64,000 nt of DNA from Girardinichthys multiradiatus (Eukaryota; Chordata; Actinopteri; Cyprinodontiformes; Goodeidae), in contig NC_061808.1 in NCBI RefSeq assembly GCF_021462225.1, positions 20,435,119 through 20,499,118 on the forward strand, written 5' to 3'. Made by a program: the position numbers and the translations under genes. Position 1 is the first letter of the stretch; every line of letters begins with the position of its first letter. The notes beneath the pieces were generated by a model that made no database searches, was not told the origin of the DNA, and saw nothing but the letters and a program-made list of their open reading frames with translations. Shown piece after piece: positions 26,901 to 34,039 of the stretch.

Positions 26901-29900
26901 AAGTTGTGATGCTGAATTTTAGCAGTTTTGGAACCATAAGTTTTTAAAACCTAGTATACCTCGATACAGGTAACCAGCACATGGCTGCAGTTGACCGGAC
27001 TTTATATGTAACTGAAAGCAGTATAAAAATCTAAAATTGATCAAAAATGGATGAAAACGTAATGTGAATAAAACCAAATAACGGCTACATTTTCACATAA
27101 ATGAAGGATAATAGTGGTGAGCTACCAGTGTTACAATAGCACAATATTTCATTAATTTTAGCTTCATGTAAATGCGTTTATTTTTACAGATGGTCTCTTG
27201 CTGGTCGTAGTTCTATTTTTGGTTCGTTTGTTTCTGTTACCACATTGCTGCACTAATAGCCAAAAAAAAAAAACAAGTACAGTGGGAAAAAGTTTAGCAC
27301 CAAGGGCATTTTTATTCACCGAAAGTGACTAAAAAAAGAACAAAAATCCTGAGAACCTACATTTAGAGTGTCTGTAAAACTTAAACACAACATTGTTCAA
27401 TTGCATTATGTTGGAACAAGTAGCATTGAATCTTACAAAATCCTATAGAAAATTCAGTGTCAAATATTTAGGATAAAGATTTCTACAAAACGTAATATAT
27501 GTGACTGCACTAGTTATGGTGTAACTGCAAGTGAAGCTACTCTATGTTAGGCTCAAATCAAAAGAGACTGTTTTTTTATTTACTCATTTAGCTTTTCTTA
27601 TAGTTTTGTAGAAATAGAGATTTTTTTCATACAATCACACATTTATAAAAGATGGAGTTCAGTGCCATCCCATTCTTCATCTTATCAATCAATCAATCGT
27701 AATTGTTTCTTTACAGAGGATACAAAACAGACATAAAAACATACCTAAAAATGTAAAACAAAGTGAATCAAAATAACAAATTTCTCAGACAAATCATATA
27801 ATTTTAAGATAACAAACCAGAGGAATTCCAATCATGGGTGGAGGCCTCTGAGGTTAGACGTTCTATTGTACAGAAACATCAAGAAACACATTTTTGACAT
27901 ACGACTGAAGGATAAGCAACATTATCAGCTAACAAAAAAACTAACAGGGTTGATGTGTACGTAACAGCACTTTGAGTTTTTTTTCATTTATCACATAATC
28001 AGGAACAAGCTCACTAATATTCCTCAGAGTGAGTGATATAAATTAATTAAATCCTAACTCGGGCAAGACTCTTGATCTTTTCATTGACGATGCAAACTTA
28101 AAAAAAAGTCTCTTTCTAAAAACAAACACCTAATATGCCACAGCAAAATGCTGATTTTTACACCTATATTTGCTTTTAATCAACTTACAGAACATATTTC
28201 AAAGGGATGCCAGCAGAACACCAGTGTTACCTTAGAAGACGAGTTGTAAAATTTTGGTCACTTACACAAATTGCTAATTAGGCATTGGCCTGTTACTTGT
28301 ATCTACGGTGGCCAGTTACAGTTCCAAAAACTCCATCATATTGTTTCTACGTTTTAACCCTCCCACAGTCCTGGCTATGTGCTAGTACAGAGCGAGGCAG
28401 ATGTCACGGGAAGCGCCAGGAAGAACTGCACGTGGGGTTGCTGTGACCCCCCCAGAACCAAAAATCTAGGGCAGTGGTTGGAAATGTGATTTGGAGGGCT
28501 CCCTGCAGCCTGGCGTGTGGGAAAACCACGAAAGAGACAGGGGTAACCTTGAGTAGCACACACGGGGTCTGTGAGACCCCTCCGGGACTGATAACGACTA
28601 AATTGGGTGTTCAATCTAGGGTTTGCACAATATTAGAAAAAACAAAACTGCAATGTTATTGTTGAATGTTGTGATGATTACATCAATTTGAGTTTAAATA
28701 TTATGAGCAAGCAACATTTGAATGCATAGCACCTGATATTTTACACCCAAGCGGTTCTAAATGACTGCAACACTGCACACATGGAAATTCCAATGACGAC
28801 TGTGATTTTCAATTGGTGCTGATCAAGTAATTCCTTCAGTCTATGGACTAAGATCAAATGGGCAAAGGATCTGTAAAAGATGATGTTATAATGTGTATGT
28901 CATATTATTTGAGCTGAAGCATGAATAATAATTGCCAGCATGCTTTTTTGTTTCAAATAAAAGCAGTTAGATCATAATTTACTTTTTGTTTGCAATCAGT
29001 ACCTCCACAATGCTCCAGAATTGGAGGATCTTATGGTAAACCAACTTATACTGTAAAATAATACTGTCATCTCCATTTGCAAACCGTGAAATGTGTTTGT
29101 AAAACTCTCCAAACAGGAAATGGTTCACTGGTGAGACACTGCATTACAGAAGACAGAACAATGCCAAATCCCAATCATGGAGTTACAGTACACTAATAGA
29201 CAAACAGCACCTACTCAATCCTTATTAGACTGAGGGGTGTGGTTAAATCTGGGTGGAAAAAAAGTTTCTCTTTTATTTTCTTTATGGTAATAAGAGATCA
29301 ACAGAGTTTGTTTGCTATAAACTAAAATTCACTAACACAAAGTAAAAGAATCTACTTTTAGTCATCTTTTTCTATAATGCTACTAATAGATGCTAAAAGA
29401 AAAATAGTTAAGGAACAAATTTCAGATTGTTTTAAAGCATAATTTCTCAGACAGCCACATTTTAAAGTAGCCGTTTTTAAATCGTATTATTACATATCTT
29501 ATGCCGTCAAAAAGAACACACCTCCGTTCATTTCCATTAATCCACCTGTCACACGCAGTACCTGAGCCCAGCTGACAAAATGTCAGCAACAGGTGTTTGT
29601 CAGGACAGGAGGAGCTCACAATGTCGTTCAAAAACAAAAACAAATGTACAACCAAGCAGACTCGAAAGGTGTAAATATGAACGGGTCGTGGTAAAGTAAA
29701 GAAAGGCAACCGGTTGGGTGAGTTGGTTGATAGATAATCCTATTCCCGTGACCGACCGGTGGAGAACTCGAGTTTCTCAGTAATTCAGAGTTAAAAACAG
29801 CGAGAAGAAACAACCAGAGCGGCTCAGGTGAGGCCCTGCTTTACAGCTCAGACAGCATGTCTGCAAGTTAAAAACACTGTAAGTGTTTAAAGTCCTCTCG

Positions 29901-29960
29901 GTATGAGAGCTCACCTTGGGACTCCGGAGGAGAGGTGTCGCTGCCATCCTGCTCCGCCAT
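2160..29960 (-). CDS. map7: map7 (ensconsin) gene, 5' part, coding exons 1-7
   Basis: MAP7 binds along microtubules through an N-terminal basic coiled coil and recruits kinesin-1 through a C-terminal region. Seven minus-strand exons join in frame: 29960-29915, 9667-9521, 9410-9333, 8849-8686, 6031-5914, 5186-5076 and 2279-2160. They total 784 nt, or 261 codons plus one base. Every intron has GT/AG ends and every junction phase agrees. Recognisable family signatures in order are DERQRLARERREE, EERARQHYEKQLEER, AAVEEKRRQKQEED, NRWSWGG, RRSVSTVNLSK, KRLSSSSATLL, LTPWESSMVNRL and PTHSYLARSRSA. These fit MAP7 better than MAP7D1 (SAWESSIVDRL type) or MAP7D2/3, judged from memory of the family. The kinesin-binding C-terminal half must lie left of position 1. 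Intron 1 is about 20 kb and holds most of the mobile DNA. Confidence 0.85.
2768..4101 (-). mobile_element. degenerate Tc1/mariner element, transposase antisense
   Basis: The left end GTGCCCTCAAAAAGCATTTGC and the right end GGGGTAAATACTTTTCATAA match the outer ends of a common fish Tc1 family. Between them lie recognisable antisense transposase blocks: 3240-3275 (TCAGAGGTGGACTTG type), 3345-3465 and 3540-3900, the last carrying the helix-turn-helix half. Numerous stops and frameshifts make it a dead fossil. It sits in the map7 intron between exons 7 and 6, in the same orientation as the gene. The short plus-strand frames here (3217-3483, 3764-4075) are antisense shadows. Confidence 0.85.
4102..5075. 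other. map7 intron, nothing recognised
   Basis: AT-rich intronic DNA with no exon, repeat family or structured element recognised. Confidence 0.5.
5076..5186 (-). CDS. map7: map7 exon 6
   Basis: This exon is 111 nt, with the acceptor ...TGACTCTAG and the donor GTAATG. It encodes ADRRSVSTVNLSKHTDPIIT and KRLSSSSATLLHTPDR. This serine-rich block is conserved in MAP7 and is a typical phosphorylated, unstructured region. The phase is 2 in and 1 out, consistent with exons 5 and 7. Confidence 0.93.
5187..5913. other. map7 intron with a purine-rich patch
   Basis: Positions about 5630-5720 are dominated by A and G on the plus strand. The open minus-strand frames across it (5459-5806, 5500-5817) are low-complexity artefacts. 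No exon is seen. Confidence 0.5.
5914..6031 (-). CDS. map7: map7 exon 5 (RWSWGG motif)
   Basis: This exon is 118 nt, with the acceptor ...GACTGAAG and the donor GTACTAAG. It encodes ARHEAVIRRTLERRQ, then KTRPKQNRWSWGGVLHANTL and SIPS. The NRWSWGG block after a basic KxRPKQ stretch marks the end of the conserved N-terminal domain in MAP7 and MAP7D1. It leaves one base (G) that joins AT of exon 6 to make the Asp codon of DADRRSVST. Confidence 0.92.
6449..8013 (+). mobile_element. Tc1-like transposon with about 215-bp terminal inverted repeats
   Basis: The element is 1565 bp, flanked by TA on both sides (6447-6448, 8014-8015). The ends are CAGTGCCTTGCGAAAGTACT and its complement. The terminal repeats are 6449-6662 and 7799-8013, with few mismatches, so the insertion is younger than most others here. 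It lies in the map7 intron between exons 5 and 4, opposite in orientation to the gene. It carries a broken transposase at 6840-7794. Confidence 0.95.
6840..7794 (+). pseudogene. Tc1 transposase pseudogene
   Basis: The ATG at 6840 opens the paired-like DNA-binding half (KTKEHTRQVRDTVVEKFKAG, GRPSKLSSRTRRR). Near 7265 a deletion has removed the segment that normally carries the first catalytic Asp (the WSDE block) and shifts the frame. The middle (MVWACFSSAGTGKMIKTDG, FQQDNDPKH) continues in another frame from 7349. A one-base loss near 7535 shifts it again. The end, from 7564, reads WPSQSPDLNPIENLWKEL with the last catalytic Glu, and finishes at TAA. It is therefore a DD34E enzyme lacking its first acid. 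Confidence 0.93.
8014..8685. other. map7 intron, nothing recognised
   Basis: AT-rich intronic DNA right of the Tc1 insertion. No exon or repeat is recognised up to the donor of exon 4. Confidence 0.5.
8686..8849 (-). CDS. map7: map7 exon 4, core of the microtubule-binding coiled coil
   Basis: This exon is 164 nt, with the acceptor ...GCGCATGTAG and the donor GTACACAT. It encodes an uninterrupted charged helix of about 54 residues, including WQAREERARQHYEKQLEER and KRRAAVEEKRRQKQEEDQ. This is the most conserved part of MAP7 and carries microtubule affinity. It ends exactly on a codon boundary (phase 0), and exon 5 opens with ARHEAVIRRT, restoring the family pattern (E-E-D-K-E-R-H-E-A-V in tetrapods). 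Confidence 0.92.
8850..9332. other. map7 intron between exons 4 and 3
   Basis: No feature is recognised. The minus-strand frame 8850-9158 has no protein signature. Confidence 0.5.
9333..9410 (-). CDS. map7: map7 exon 3, start of the microtubule-binding coiled coil
   Basis: This exon is 78 nt, with the acceptor ...GTGCTGCAG and the donor GTGAGCAC. It encodes DSLLFNKIDERQRLARERREE followed by QEKQN. DERQRLARERREE is a hallmark of the MAP7 family, opening the highly charged helical segment that contacts microtubules. It joins exon 4 in phase to give a Q-N-A-A-K-E run, equivalent to the conserved L-A-A-R-E of tetrapod MAP7. Confidence 0.88.
9521..9667 (-). CDS. map7: map7 exon 2
   Basis: This exon is 147 nt, with the acceptor after a pyrimidine-rich tract (...TTCTTCTCAG) and the donor GTGAATC. 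It encodes a Ser/Thr/Pro-rich linker beginning SFSQYKSEDGRASS and ending SSYAVTKT. It enters with two bases of a split codon and leaves with one base, matching exon 1 and exon 3. Low-complexity linkers at this position are normal in MAP7 N-termini. It is only weakly recognisable alone, and the assignment rests on phase and position between the other exons. Confidence 0.75.
9668..10664. other. map7 intron 1, proximal part
   Basis: AT-rich intronic DNA with no exon or classified repeat seen. Confidence 0.5.
10665..10911. repeat. 247-bp dispersed repeat, copy 1, with conserved hairpin
   Basis: This is nearly identical to 13379-13625. Both copies begin at TAACTGATTTTT and end at ACTGCA, then flanks diverge. 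Inside, TGCATCTATTC (10792-10802) and GAATAGATGCA (10817-10827) are perfect inverted 11-mers around a 14-nt loop. No TIR, target duplication or tRNA head was recognised, so the class is unknown. Confidence 0.85.
10912..13378. other. map7 intron 1 between the two repeat copies
   Basis: Mostly unclassified AT-rich DNA. The segment 12125-12235 (CGATTT... CATCGGTATCGGCC... ATCGGTATTGGTCC) matches the pattern of a dispersed fish repeat rich in ATCGGTAT/GGCCAAT. A related degenerate piece in reverse lies near 13170-13250. The poly(T) run at 12956-12971 and the frames at 12485-12745 and 12805-13180 carry no protein signal. Confidence 0.4.
13379..13625. repeat. 247-bp dispersed repeat, copy 2, with conserved hairpin
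   Basis: Same orientation as 10665-10911 with only scattered substitutions and small indels. The 11-bp hairpin arms (13506-13516 and 13531-13541) and the 14-nt loop are unchanged. Confidence 0.85.
13626..15915. other. map7 intron 1, no gene
   Basis: No exon is recognised. Positions about 15552-15605 (AATCAGCTTTATTTGCCAGG... CAAGGAATTCAACTCC) match, on the minus strand, the short LINE-type 3' tail also seen at 57420-57490. Frames at 14690-14992, 15007-15279 and 15410-15781 lack protein features. Confidence 0.4.
15916..17401 (-). mobile_element. degenerate Tc1 element split by a GC-rich insertion
   Basis: The left end CAGTGCCAATCAAAAGTATT and the right end (complement CAGTGACTTGCAAACGTATT) delimit a fish Tc1 in antisense. 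Blocks such as AGAACCACC, TTTGCCCATTCTTCTTTACA (16834-16853), GATGCTGCTACACCCATGTT (17171-17190) and GTTTCATCTGACCAGAGCGC (17250-17269) keep consensus order. The element is interrupted between AGAACCACC (16071-16079) and CACCTTTTGCTGCAACTACA (about 16781) by foreign sequence. It is heavily mutated. Confidence 0.85.
16079..16782 (+). mobile_element. GC-rich retroposon-like insertion inside the Tc1 element
   Basis: About 700 bp with a GC-rich head (16085-16480), a CA-rich part with ACACAC runs (16520-16620), and an end CTGGGATTAATAAAGTTAATC (16703-16723). A short GGGTTAGGGTTAGG tract (16740-16753) and an A-rich tail (16760-16780) follow. The ACC at both edges of the break may be part of a short target duplication. 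The pattern suggests a 3'-ended LINE or SINE on the plus strand. The frames at 16104-16691 and nearby are artefacts of GC-rich DNA. The class is not certain. Confidence 0.55.
17402..17859. other. map7 intron 1, nothing recognised
   Basis: AT-rich DNA between the Tc1 fossil and the GC-rich segment upstream of the zinc-ribbon gene. Confidence 0.5.
17860..18460 (+). other. GC/CpG-rich segment, possible promoter and 5' exons of the zinc-ribbon gene
   Basis: Compared with the AT-rich intron around it, this segment is rich in CpG and GC blocks (for example near 17970-18000 and 18240-18310). It holds two short plus-strand open frames (18000-18272 and 18266-18454) without recognisable domains. Its position 250-850 bp upstream of the 18705 frame suggests a promoter or first exon for that gene. 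This is an inference from composition and position only. Confidence 0.3.
18705..19643 (+). CDS. uncharacterised protein, last exon, with C-terminal zinc-ribbon-like tail
   Basis: The open frame has 312 codons and ends in TAA. It is entered at 18705, just after an in-frame stop, so it probably begins at an acceptor (for example ...TTCTGGAG at 18703-18712) or the true start is elsewhere; the first Met-like codon in the frame is not an ATG. The N-terminal two thirds are helical and basic (RFRSPKKKAVYAG, AAQWPDCSRLIEMIFIRLC, FSRWSQILNDYKKIRQLI). A Pro/Gln/Thr-rich linker follows. The tail has C-x2-C-x9-H-x8-C, reading CTKCGEPRTTETGHSQYKG and then IYC, and ends in EQWLRRMRK. I recall similar tails in multi-copy uncharacterised fish proteins, possibly transposon-associated, but cannot name the family. 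It lies antisense within map7 intron 1. Confidence 0.6.
   Translation, partial: FWRRLEAILYAARHQERLLTGRFRSPKKKAVYAGVESTKRCVLGSSGSAAQWPDCSRLIEMIFIRLCNIHNSPQKIGHQTFSRWSQILNDYKKIRQLILNNGIIMKDTNLQLFTVNQTTLIHWHNKRFKAQDVAILMQGLVLLQERPIASEPLLPVNARPTQLTPHKHEHTYNLPLDTTGQAKTKLTVRDRAELKTIQPKPLASQPTVFYMPLHMPSTTAAGNNLPLLLLPPPSFPLHQISYSKTTPAGLTQTKETTQKEKRKYTRTVTSNRCTKCGEPRTTETGHSQYKGRIYCPNRETLTKEQWLRRMRK
19680..20117 (+). repeat. minisatellite, 11 units of 35-39 bp
   Basis: Eleven tandem copies share the core TATATATGTTCATTTATATA followed by a variable junction (ACAATG, ACAGGATG or ATGATG) and TTAGTGTGTGTG. Units differ in the number of TG or TA dinucleotides. The array begins 37 bp after the stop of the zinc-ribbon frame and ends just before a poly(A) signal, so it would form most of that transcript's 3' UTR. 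The apparent open frames through it are repeat artefacts. Confidence 0.9.
20139..20144 (+). terminator. poly(A) signal AATAAA after the minisatellite
   Basis: AATAAA lies 495 bp downstream of the zinc-ribbon frame's stop codon, just beyond the repeat array. It is a plausible 3' end for that transcript. The evidence is the motif only. Confidence 0.4.
20145..20811. other. spacer between the zinc-ribbon gene and the Gag frame
   Basis: No coding or repeat signature is recognised. The frames at 20308-20508 and 20466-20693 appear random. Confidence 0.5.
20812..21700 (+). pseudogene. retroelement Gag-like frame (capsid part), frameshifted, no pol
   Basis: An ATG at 20812 opens 206 codons. The middle resembles a retroelement capsid: PREYFHRLKTAYFQG, then a PGLEEDHTFKSLFLHNLH run typical of Gag from fish LTR elements or endogenous retroviruses, judged from memory. 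The frame stops at 21432. An overlapping frame (21350-21700) carries on with a basic Gln/Pro-rich nucleocapsid-like tail, so a one-base shift near 21390-21430 separates them. There is no CCHC knuckle, protease, reverse transcriptase or LTR pair nearby. It could be a decayed fragment or a captured gag gene. A donor-like site follows at 21716. Confidence 0.6.
21716..22672 (+). other. region with splice-like signals downstream of the Gag frame
   Basis: CAAACAAG|GTATGAAG at 21715/21716 resembles a donor. TTGTTTTACAG at 22024-22034 resembles an acceptor, followed 46 bp later by AACAG|GTAAAAGC. Another CTAAAAG|GTAAGACC occurs near 22112. These could be non-coding exons of the Gag-containing transcript. 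No protein coding is recognised here. Confidence 0.25.
22673..22835 (-). CDS. map7: candidate alternative first coding exon of map7
   Basis: A minus-strand ATG at 22835-22833, with G at -3, opens 54 codons: a Gly-rich start (MPDKKAGGGGGSGTS), a basic stretch (RDKWKLRKRGSRLTIQ), then ITEEEEVQRRKEAGRKKNR. After one further base comes a good donor (GAG|GTATGAAGG). One leftover base is exactly the phase needed by map7 exon 2 at 9667, so splicing would give an alternative N-terminus on the same coiled-coil protein. The composition is strongly protein-like against an AT-rich intron. I do not recall this exon from a specific database record. It could also belong to an unrelated minus-strand transcript, but no other downstream minus-strand exon is seen before exon 2. 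Confidence 0.55.
22836..24689. other. map7 intron 1 right of the alternative exon
   Basis: Includes a possible 5' leader or promoter of the alternative exon just right of 22835. A C-run lies at about 23345-23356. Frames at 22726-23103 and 23216-23554 are open but lack domains; the first is largely antisense to the alternative exon. No other exon is recognised. Confidence 0.4.
23939..23992. repeat. (AT)27 microsatellite
   Basis: Uninterrupted AT dinucleotides over 54 bp. Confidence 0.98.
24690..25455 (+). mobile_element. degenerate, internally deleted Tc1 element
   Basis: The left end (TTGCCTTACAAAAGCTAATC... GTTGAACTTATCCATATTTT) and the right end (GAAGGGTTGTGAATACTTGT) are fish Tc1 termini. 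Between them GGTGAAACGTGGTGATGGCA (25050-25069) and ATTATGGTGTGGGGTGCGG (25074-25092) encode the transposase's glycine-rich MVWG block in sense. GATACCCCAAATGACTGCTA marks the C-terminal end. Most of the enzyme is missing. Confidence 0.8.
25800..26262. repeat. polypurine tract built of GGAAGGACAAA-like units
   Basis: About 460 bp is strongly biased to A and G on the plus strand, with irregular tandem GGAAGGA, GGACACAAGG and GGTAGA units. It gives open frames on both strands that are compositional only. Such tracts can form triplex (H-)DNA. Confidence 0.85.
26263..29914. other. map7 intron 1, distal part
   Basis: No exon is recognised. There is a T-run at about 26600-26617. The GC-rich patch 28370-28600 contains the short perfect inverted repeat GGGGTCTGTGAGACCCC (28564-28580) and looks like part of an unclassified repeat. 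Sequence from about 29750 becomes GC-richer toward exon 1. Confidence 0.4.
29915..29960 (-). CDS. map7: map7 exon 1 (start codon)
   Basis: The ATG is at 29960-29958, followed by 15 codons (MAEQDGSDTSPPESQ) and one base, then the donor GTGAGC. The leader peptide is short and acidic, as expected for the variable MAP7 N-terminus. The ATG sits in a locally GC-rich stretch with a perfect CRE octamer 7 bp upstream, which fits a promoter-proximal first exon. The frame stays open upstream of the ATG for some codons, so a slightly longer 5' coding extension cannot be excluded, but no better ATG is seen. One base is left over, so exon 2 completes an alanine codon. Confidence 0.75.
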
Positions 29961-30070
29961 TTCTCCTGACGTCAGCTGAGAGGGATCAGCAGCAAGAACC
30001 CGAGGGACCTGATCCCGACACCGAGCCACGAAGAAAGGGGCCCCTCCCACGGACAGGTATATCATCTCCT
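29961..30070 (-). promoter_or_regulatory. map7: map7 5' leader and probable promoter
   Basis: The GC-rich sequence immediately 5' of the map7 ATG contains a perfect palindromic CRE, TGACGTCA, at 29967-29974, plus GC-box-like CCCCTCCCAC near 30040. Base composition rises here against AT-rich flanks on both sides. No TATA box is obvious. The transcription start cannot be placed from sequence alone. Confidence 0.45.
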
Positions 30071-30931
30071 GCCCACCAATAGCAAATTATACTTAGAATT
30101 AATAAATATACATTAAATCAATTAGAATGATTCTTTGTGCAGAGAAAAAAAACTTTTAAAATGACTGATATTCTTGTGTTTGTGCTTTCAAAAAGTCAGA
30201 GACGACATACATGCATACACGATTAACTGAAAAAAAAAAAAAAAAGTCTGAGGGACAAATTTATCTAACTAGCCTTTTGCAGATATTTTAATAAGAGAGT
30301 GGCAGGTGAAACTGCAGTTTTGAATTCAAAGCACAAAATATTATGGCGTCATCTGGTGGCTGGTAGAAGTCATTGCAGAAAACAATTTACTGACGTCAAA
30401 TTTCCCTAAAGGATCTCAGTTGGTCTGTTTCATGGCAGCAATATTTGGAGAACACGTGTTAACAGTGGCAGGTTTTGTACAAATAAGCCTGCTTCTTGAT
30501 ATGGGGTATGCGCTTCACTGCTCAGGGCGGCACAGGCTGAGGAACGACATAGATACCTTCCAAAAATCATTTTCATCTTGAACAAGCTCTTTATTGATTA
30601 TATGTGCAGTCAACTGAGAGTGGCCAATACATAGCAACTGCCTAATTAAACTGAAGTCGCTATTTTATTTGAAACGGCCATTTTAATTAAGAAAACAAAT
30701 TTCACAGTTTGATTGTTTAAAGGATAATGGACTGCAATTTATCATCTCTAGGTTCAAGACCTGAAAAGCTTTATATTGTGCAGAAGAAGGGGCTTGCCCA
30801 GGGTACCTGTGCCATTATTAATGCAGGAATCACCACTGTTTGATTTAGTTTAAACATTCATATGAAATAGATCAATCAATCATCGTCTGAGTTGAGAAAA
30901 AATCCATATGAAGGGATGTTGACCCAGATTT
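30071..30931. other. upstream flank of map7
   Basis: No gene is recognised. It contains an A-run at about 30231-30245 and the second CRE at 30391-30398. Confidence 0.5.
30391..30398. promoter_or_regulatory. second perfect CRE octamer upstream of map7
   Basis: TGACGTCA lies about 430 bp upstream of the map7 start codon, in otherwise AT-rich DNA. Together with the copy at 29967-29974 it could bind CREB/ATF factors. The evidence is the motif only. Confidence 0.25.
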
Positions 30932-31285
30932 ATGACGTTCATATCCATCCGTCTGTATGTCCATCGTCTATGCCCACAGGTCCTGGCAGGGTCACAGGAG
31001 GACTGGTCCTATCTCCAGGCGAGATACAACCTGGAAACTTTGCCAGTCCATCACAGGGCAACAGACATATATACAGGGCAAACCACCATGCATGAACATA
31101 TTCATACCTAAGAGAGCCCAATTCATCTAACGTGTGTTTTTGGACTGTTGGAGGAAGCTGGAATACCTGGTGAGAACACATGTATGAGGGGCATTTAAAC
31201 TCCTTGCAAAAAGAGCCCAGAGTCTGAACCCAGGACCTTCCTTTTGGAAGGCAAAATTGCTAACAAATGCACTACTGTGCAGCTT
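30932..31285 (-). mobile_element. tRNA-headed SINE-like repeat, minus strand
   Basis: Read on the minus strand from 31285, GCTGCACAGTAGTGCATTTG with TTAGCA resembles a pol III A box, and GGTTCAGACTC resembles a B box. The body contains the fish-repeat phrases TTTTTGGACTGTTGGAGGAA and CCAGTCCATCACAGGGCAAC (plus-strand wording). The 3' end lies at ATCCATCCGTC near 30945. This is a common teleost interspersed repeat with a GATG-type tail, as known from memory. It is diverged. Confidence 0.7.
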
Positions 31286-31984
31286 TATTGAGTGCACATT
31301 GATTTCTAATGTTTTTGTTGTTTTTTAATGACCATTAAAGACATGTTTAAAATATACAGAATACAACAGATCCCTTCAGGTTGAAGAGTAAAAAAAGGAG
31401 TTAAAACGTTAGGATGAAAACTGTGTACAAAGTTCTGATAAATATGAAACTGTTATTTCTATTTCTATAAGTACATTTATTTTTTTATTAGCTTATTTTT
31501 ATTCTTATGACTATTTTGCGACAACAAATCTGAATGTCAGTGAACTGCATAGAATTCCAAATCATAAATAGCATTACATGTAAATCACATATTGTGTGGC
31601 TTGATAATACATTATTAATACAGTCATTGGTTAATGAGTTCAGAAACTGTTTTCGGTTTCCCTGTTGGTACATTTTAAATAATAATGATTTTCCTATACC
31701 CCTGTTGTGATTTATAATACAGAAATGTTACTGTGTTTCATTCACGTGTTCCTCTATAATCTTTTTTTGTTTGTTTTTCATCTGAGGTTAGTCTTGTCAC
31801 TTGTGTTCAGTAAGTTATTATGCCCCTTTCTTGATATCACTGTGTAATATGAGTTGCCCTCTTTTTTGGATCTAGTAAAGAACAGTGCAAGGCTTTTGAT
31901 CTGCTCAGGTTTGGGTTCATTTGAGATACATTTGCTTCCATTGAAAACTGCACTTGAAATATTTAATAGTTAGCTAATTTCTGA
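31286..31984. other. intergenic, nothing recognised
   Basis: AT-rich DNA with no gene or classified repeat. Confidence 0.5.
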
Positions 31985-32205
31985 AGGCAGTTGGATGCAC
32001 TGGATTTTATAGAGGGGTACTAGAGCAGAGGGCCTGAATGCACTTTTCAGATTTTTGTTTCTGAACAAAAAGTGAAACCCATGTGTCATTTTCCTTCCAC
32101 TTCACAATTCTTCCCTTGTGTGTGTTGGTCTATTACAGAAGATCCCAATGAAATAGTTAAGTACTGTTTGTGGTTGTAACTTTACAAAATTTGGAAATGT
32201 TTCTT
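31985..32205 (-). mobile_element. Tc1 fragment (one terminus)
   Basis: GGATTTTATAGAGGGGTACT (32002-32021), TTTTCCTTCCACTTCACAAT (32089-32108), GTGTTGGTCTATTACAGAAG and GTGGTTGTAACTTTACAAAA follow the consensus order of a fish Tc1 right terminal region. The outermost end is lost. Confidence 0.75.
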
Positions 32206-33843
32206 TTGAAGGTAATCCGGAATGGTCCATGTTGGTCGTTATTTATAATTCAATTGCGGCACACTACCAGCAGAGGGAGCCCTGTTTTCACATTACAAAC
32301 CTTTCATCAAAACATCATTCAGTGCCTTTTGTTGCTTCAGAATCTTTGTTATTTTGGTTCTTTCGTAATTTTAATGTTTACAGCGCAGGAGGTGGATGGT
32401 AGAGATTTTATTTCAATATCAAAAATGTATGACCTTATTACACCAAGACAGAAGGAATATAACAGAGGTACATTAAACAAAATCAGACCAAAACATCACA
32501 AGCTCATCATCTGTTAATCTACTGTGTGATATTTGTATACGGCTTTGTTGTTCCTGGCTGAAAGAGTGCTAATCTCTCCTAATATCCCTGCTTTTGAACC
32601 AGACTGTGCTGGTGTAGCCCCTTCTCTTTACCCTCAGCAAAACGGCCTCTGATTGGTGCACAGAAATCTGGAGCCATGGCAACCAGCTGTTTGGCCATTT
32701 CTCAGATGGAGGAGGTGGAAGGAGGAGATTGGCCTGTAGGTATATACTCAGATATTGGCAAACAGATAAACATGTTGTCTGACAGGGTGGGTGATGCTGG
32801 GAGCAAATGACGACTGGTAATAAAAGAATAAAAAAAGATTCAGCTCTCCTGTATTTTTATTTCAAGAGGTTTGATCCGAGACAGTCAACCCTACAGCTGT
32901 TTTGCTAGACAGATCCCCTCCAGACGAAGACATCCCATCTCTTTCAGCTCCTCAGTTGTATGTAGAGTCTGGGTTTTTCCTTTTTTTTTGTTAATTTAAG
33001 TTGTATGTCTCAAAATCTCAGATCAGGATCTCAGATCAGGTATTGGTTAAGCCCTAGGTCAGATCCAGGGTCAAATGTATCTGTCTGTGTTCACATGTTT
33101 TGATGAAAGCATGATTAAGCTGTCATTATTTGGTTCCTAGGAGAATAACATTTTGGAAATGTCCCCCCAAACAGACAAATCTTGAAATTTTTAATCCACA
33201 GAATGTCCATTTTACTTTTACTCCATGCACTTTGTAAAAGGGAAGGCTCTTAAAAAACATCTTTACAATTCCTTGAATGAAGCTGGAGTGGGAATGAATG
33301 CCAGGGGTAAGTTGTTTGGGAATAAGCCAATTGAGGAACTGATTGATTTCTGTAGCGAATACACTCTTTCTCTTTGTATGTTCACTTGGATTAATTTTCT
33401 GATAAAAGCCAGGGTTGGCTCCCTAACCAAAGGAAGCTTCGGGGTAGATAATGGTTTAAATGTTGTAGTTGCAAACAATAACACGTAGACTATTCTCACT
33501 GTACGACTAGAAGTTAAAGTTTTATCTGGCTATAGAGGACTACTAGCGGTGTTTAATGCATCTAATTTGATTGCTTTTCTGTTTGCAGCACTTGCCTCCC
33601 TGCAGGCGGTAGACGAAGTGCCCCTCTCTGTGTCAGTGAGCTGTTTTACATTAACAGCCCTACAGTTGAAATACACGCACCAAACAGCCCAAATGTCTTG
33701 TAATCCCATCTATTGGTAGTGTCCACTACCTCCATTTCCCCATAGTCATTGTTTTCTGTGTTTAAAATAAACCCACCTAATGGAAATGTGACAATTGTTT
33801 AAAGGTGGATACTACTACATTAACATAAACCTACTACATTTTT
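32206..33843. other. intergenic, no gene
   Basis: Frames 32170-32517 and 33225-33488 lack domains and start at non-standard or unsupported codons. Some compositional rise occurs near 32620-32720 but no exon is recognised. Confidence 0.4.
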
Positions 33844-33960
33844 AATAATAATAATAATAATAATAATAATCATCATCATCTTTATTGGTCATTGCACATG
33901 TACATTACAACGAAATTTGTCCTCTGCATTTAACCCATCCCTTACAGGGAGCAGTAAGAT
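33844..33960 (-). repeat. LINE/SINE-type 3' tail with (AAT)n(ATC)n
   Basis: A trinucleotide run at 33844-33880 adjoins TTTATTGGTCATTGCACATG, TACAACGAAATTTGTCCTCT and GCATTTAACCCATCC. On the minus strand this is a short retroposon tail ending in CAATAAAG plus microsatellite, a familiar dispersed teleost repeat. Confidence 0.6.
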
Positions 33961-34039
33961 AGGGGTTGTTTTAGAATGGGAAAACTTTGCTTTGGTCTTC
34001 GCTTCTCTCTGTCTTAACAACCTCGTGACCAACTAATCT

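Noticed and set aside
32267..32280. CTCF-like word CCAGCAGAGGGAGC
   Set aside because: A single partial motif match without conservation or pairing evidence is not enough for a call.
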